Source: Curtobacterium sp. MMLR14_010 (GTDB lineage: Bacteria > Actinomycetota > Actinomycetes > Actinomycetales > Microbacteriaceae). From it: 32,367 nucleotides of DNA. Below the pieces are notes generated by a model. That model was given only the letters and a program-made list of their open reading frames with translations. It had not been told where the DNA came from and searched no databases. A program made the translations under genes and the position numbers. The DNA lies in the NCBI RefSeq assembly GCF_001865015.1, contig NZ_MJGV01000020.1, positions 95,496 to 127,862 on the forward strand. Reading direction: 5' to 3'. Below are positions 32,358 through 32,367 of this stretch, in pieces; position 1 is the first letter of the stretch, and every line of letters begins with the position of its first letter.

Positions 32358-32367
32358 CGAGCGGGCG
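32358..32367. repeat. Palindromic repeat, copy 13, cut by window end
   Basis: CGAGCGGGCG preceded by the same spacer as copies 11 and 12, 93 bp after copy 12. The remainder lies outside the window. Confidence 0.6.

Larger units (their letters stand above)
31906..32367. other. Intergenic low-complexity region with palindrome array
   Basis: Upstream of neuA to the window end. Positions 31967-32075 are extremely G-rich (GGGCGGGC-type runs). From 32071 four palindrome copies follow at 92-102 bp spacing, with a shared spacer containing CTGTGCGGCTTGCGACGCGG. No gene is supported. Confidence 0.75.

Noticed and set aside
32071..32367. CRISPR array
   Set aside because: The conserved parts are palindrome arms with a variable centre inside the unit, the spacers between units are themselves repeated, and no cas genes are present.

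Overview
This window is very GC-rich chromosomal DNA (about 70% G+C by eye) from an actinobacterium. It most likely comes from the Microbacteriaceae, and Curtobacterium or a close relative is my best guess. Evidence for this is the glgX-treY-treZ trehalose operon, a polyprenol-phosphate mannose synthase, a class F-type sortase, orn next to tRNA-His, a TPP-riboswitch-controlled YkoEDC-type ECF transporter, and many GTGA/ATGA start-stop overlaps. The genus is an inference from gene content and style, not from a search.

Layout. At 24-3931 (minus) lie an aldo/keto reductase coupled to a TIGR03086/DinB-like protein, a YceI protein and a DUF559-type nuclease-fold protein. A second aldo/keto reductase is at 4460-5464 (plus). 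A plus-strand cell-surface glycan block fills 5743-13679: GtrA flippase-like protein, processive-type GT2 synthase, GT39/ArnT-like transferase, secreted DUF4397 protein, GH8 endoglucanase-like enzyme, class F-like sortase and polyprenol-phosphate mannose synthase. The minus-strand operon glgX-treY-treZ, with each gene overlapping the next by 4 bases, makes trehalose from glycogen or maltodextrin (20325 down to 13773). On the plus strand follow a GerW/YtfJ-like membrane protein, a TPP riboswitch, ykoE-ykoD-ykoC and an overlapping small P-loop kinase (20473-24664). Then come a minus-strand zincin, tRNA-His and oligoribonuclease (24690-25919), a marR-MFS pair (minus), two small plus-strand genes (28154-28737), and a minus-strand neuA-neuB-glycosyltransferase operon for nonulosonic (sialic-like) acid (31893 down to 28779).

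Two families of short repeats run through these regions. The first is an imperfect palindrome of almost constant length: twelve complete copies of 57-58 bp and one cut by the window end. They lie in four intergenic clusters and once inside the coding sequence of ykoD. The arms are conserved, the centre varies, and copies within a cluster resemble each other most. All intergenic clusters lie 100-180 bp upstream of start codons, so they are not simple terminators. The second is a 15-mer, GGMCKGGAGGCYCGG, seen about 13 times. It occurs as inverted pairs forming terminator stems and as single copies in variable tails or linkers of coding genes, a distribution reminiscent of DNA-uptake-type words. 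These two families are the most unusual content of the window. The DUF4397/sortase/GH8/GT2 locus and the SAF-less NeuB operon are the most interesting gene sets.

Most long open frames opposite or alongside these genes are artefacts of the high GC content and were not annotated.
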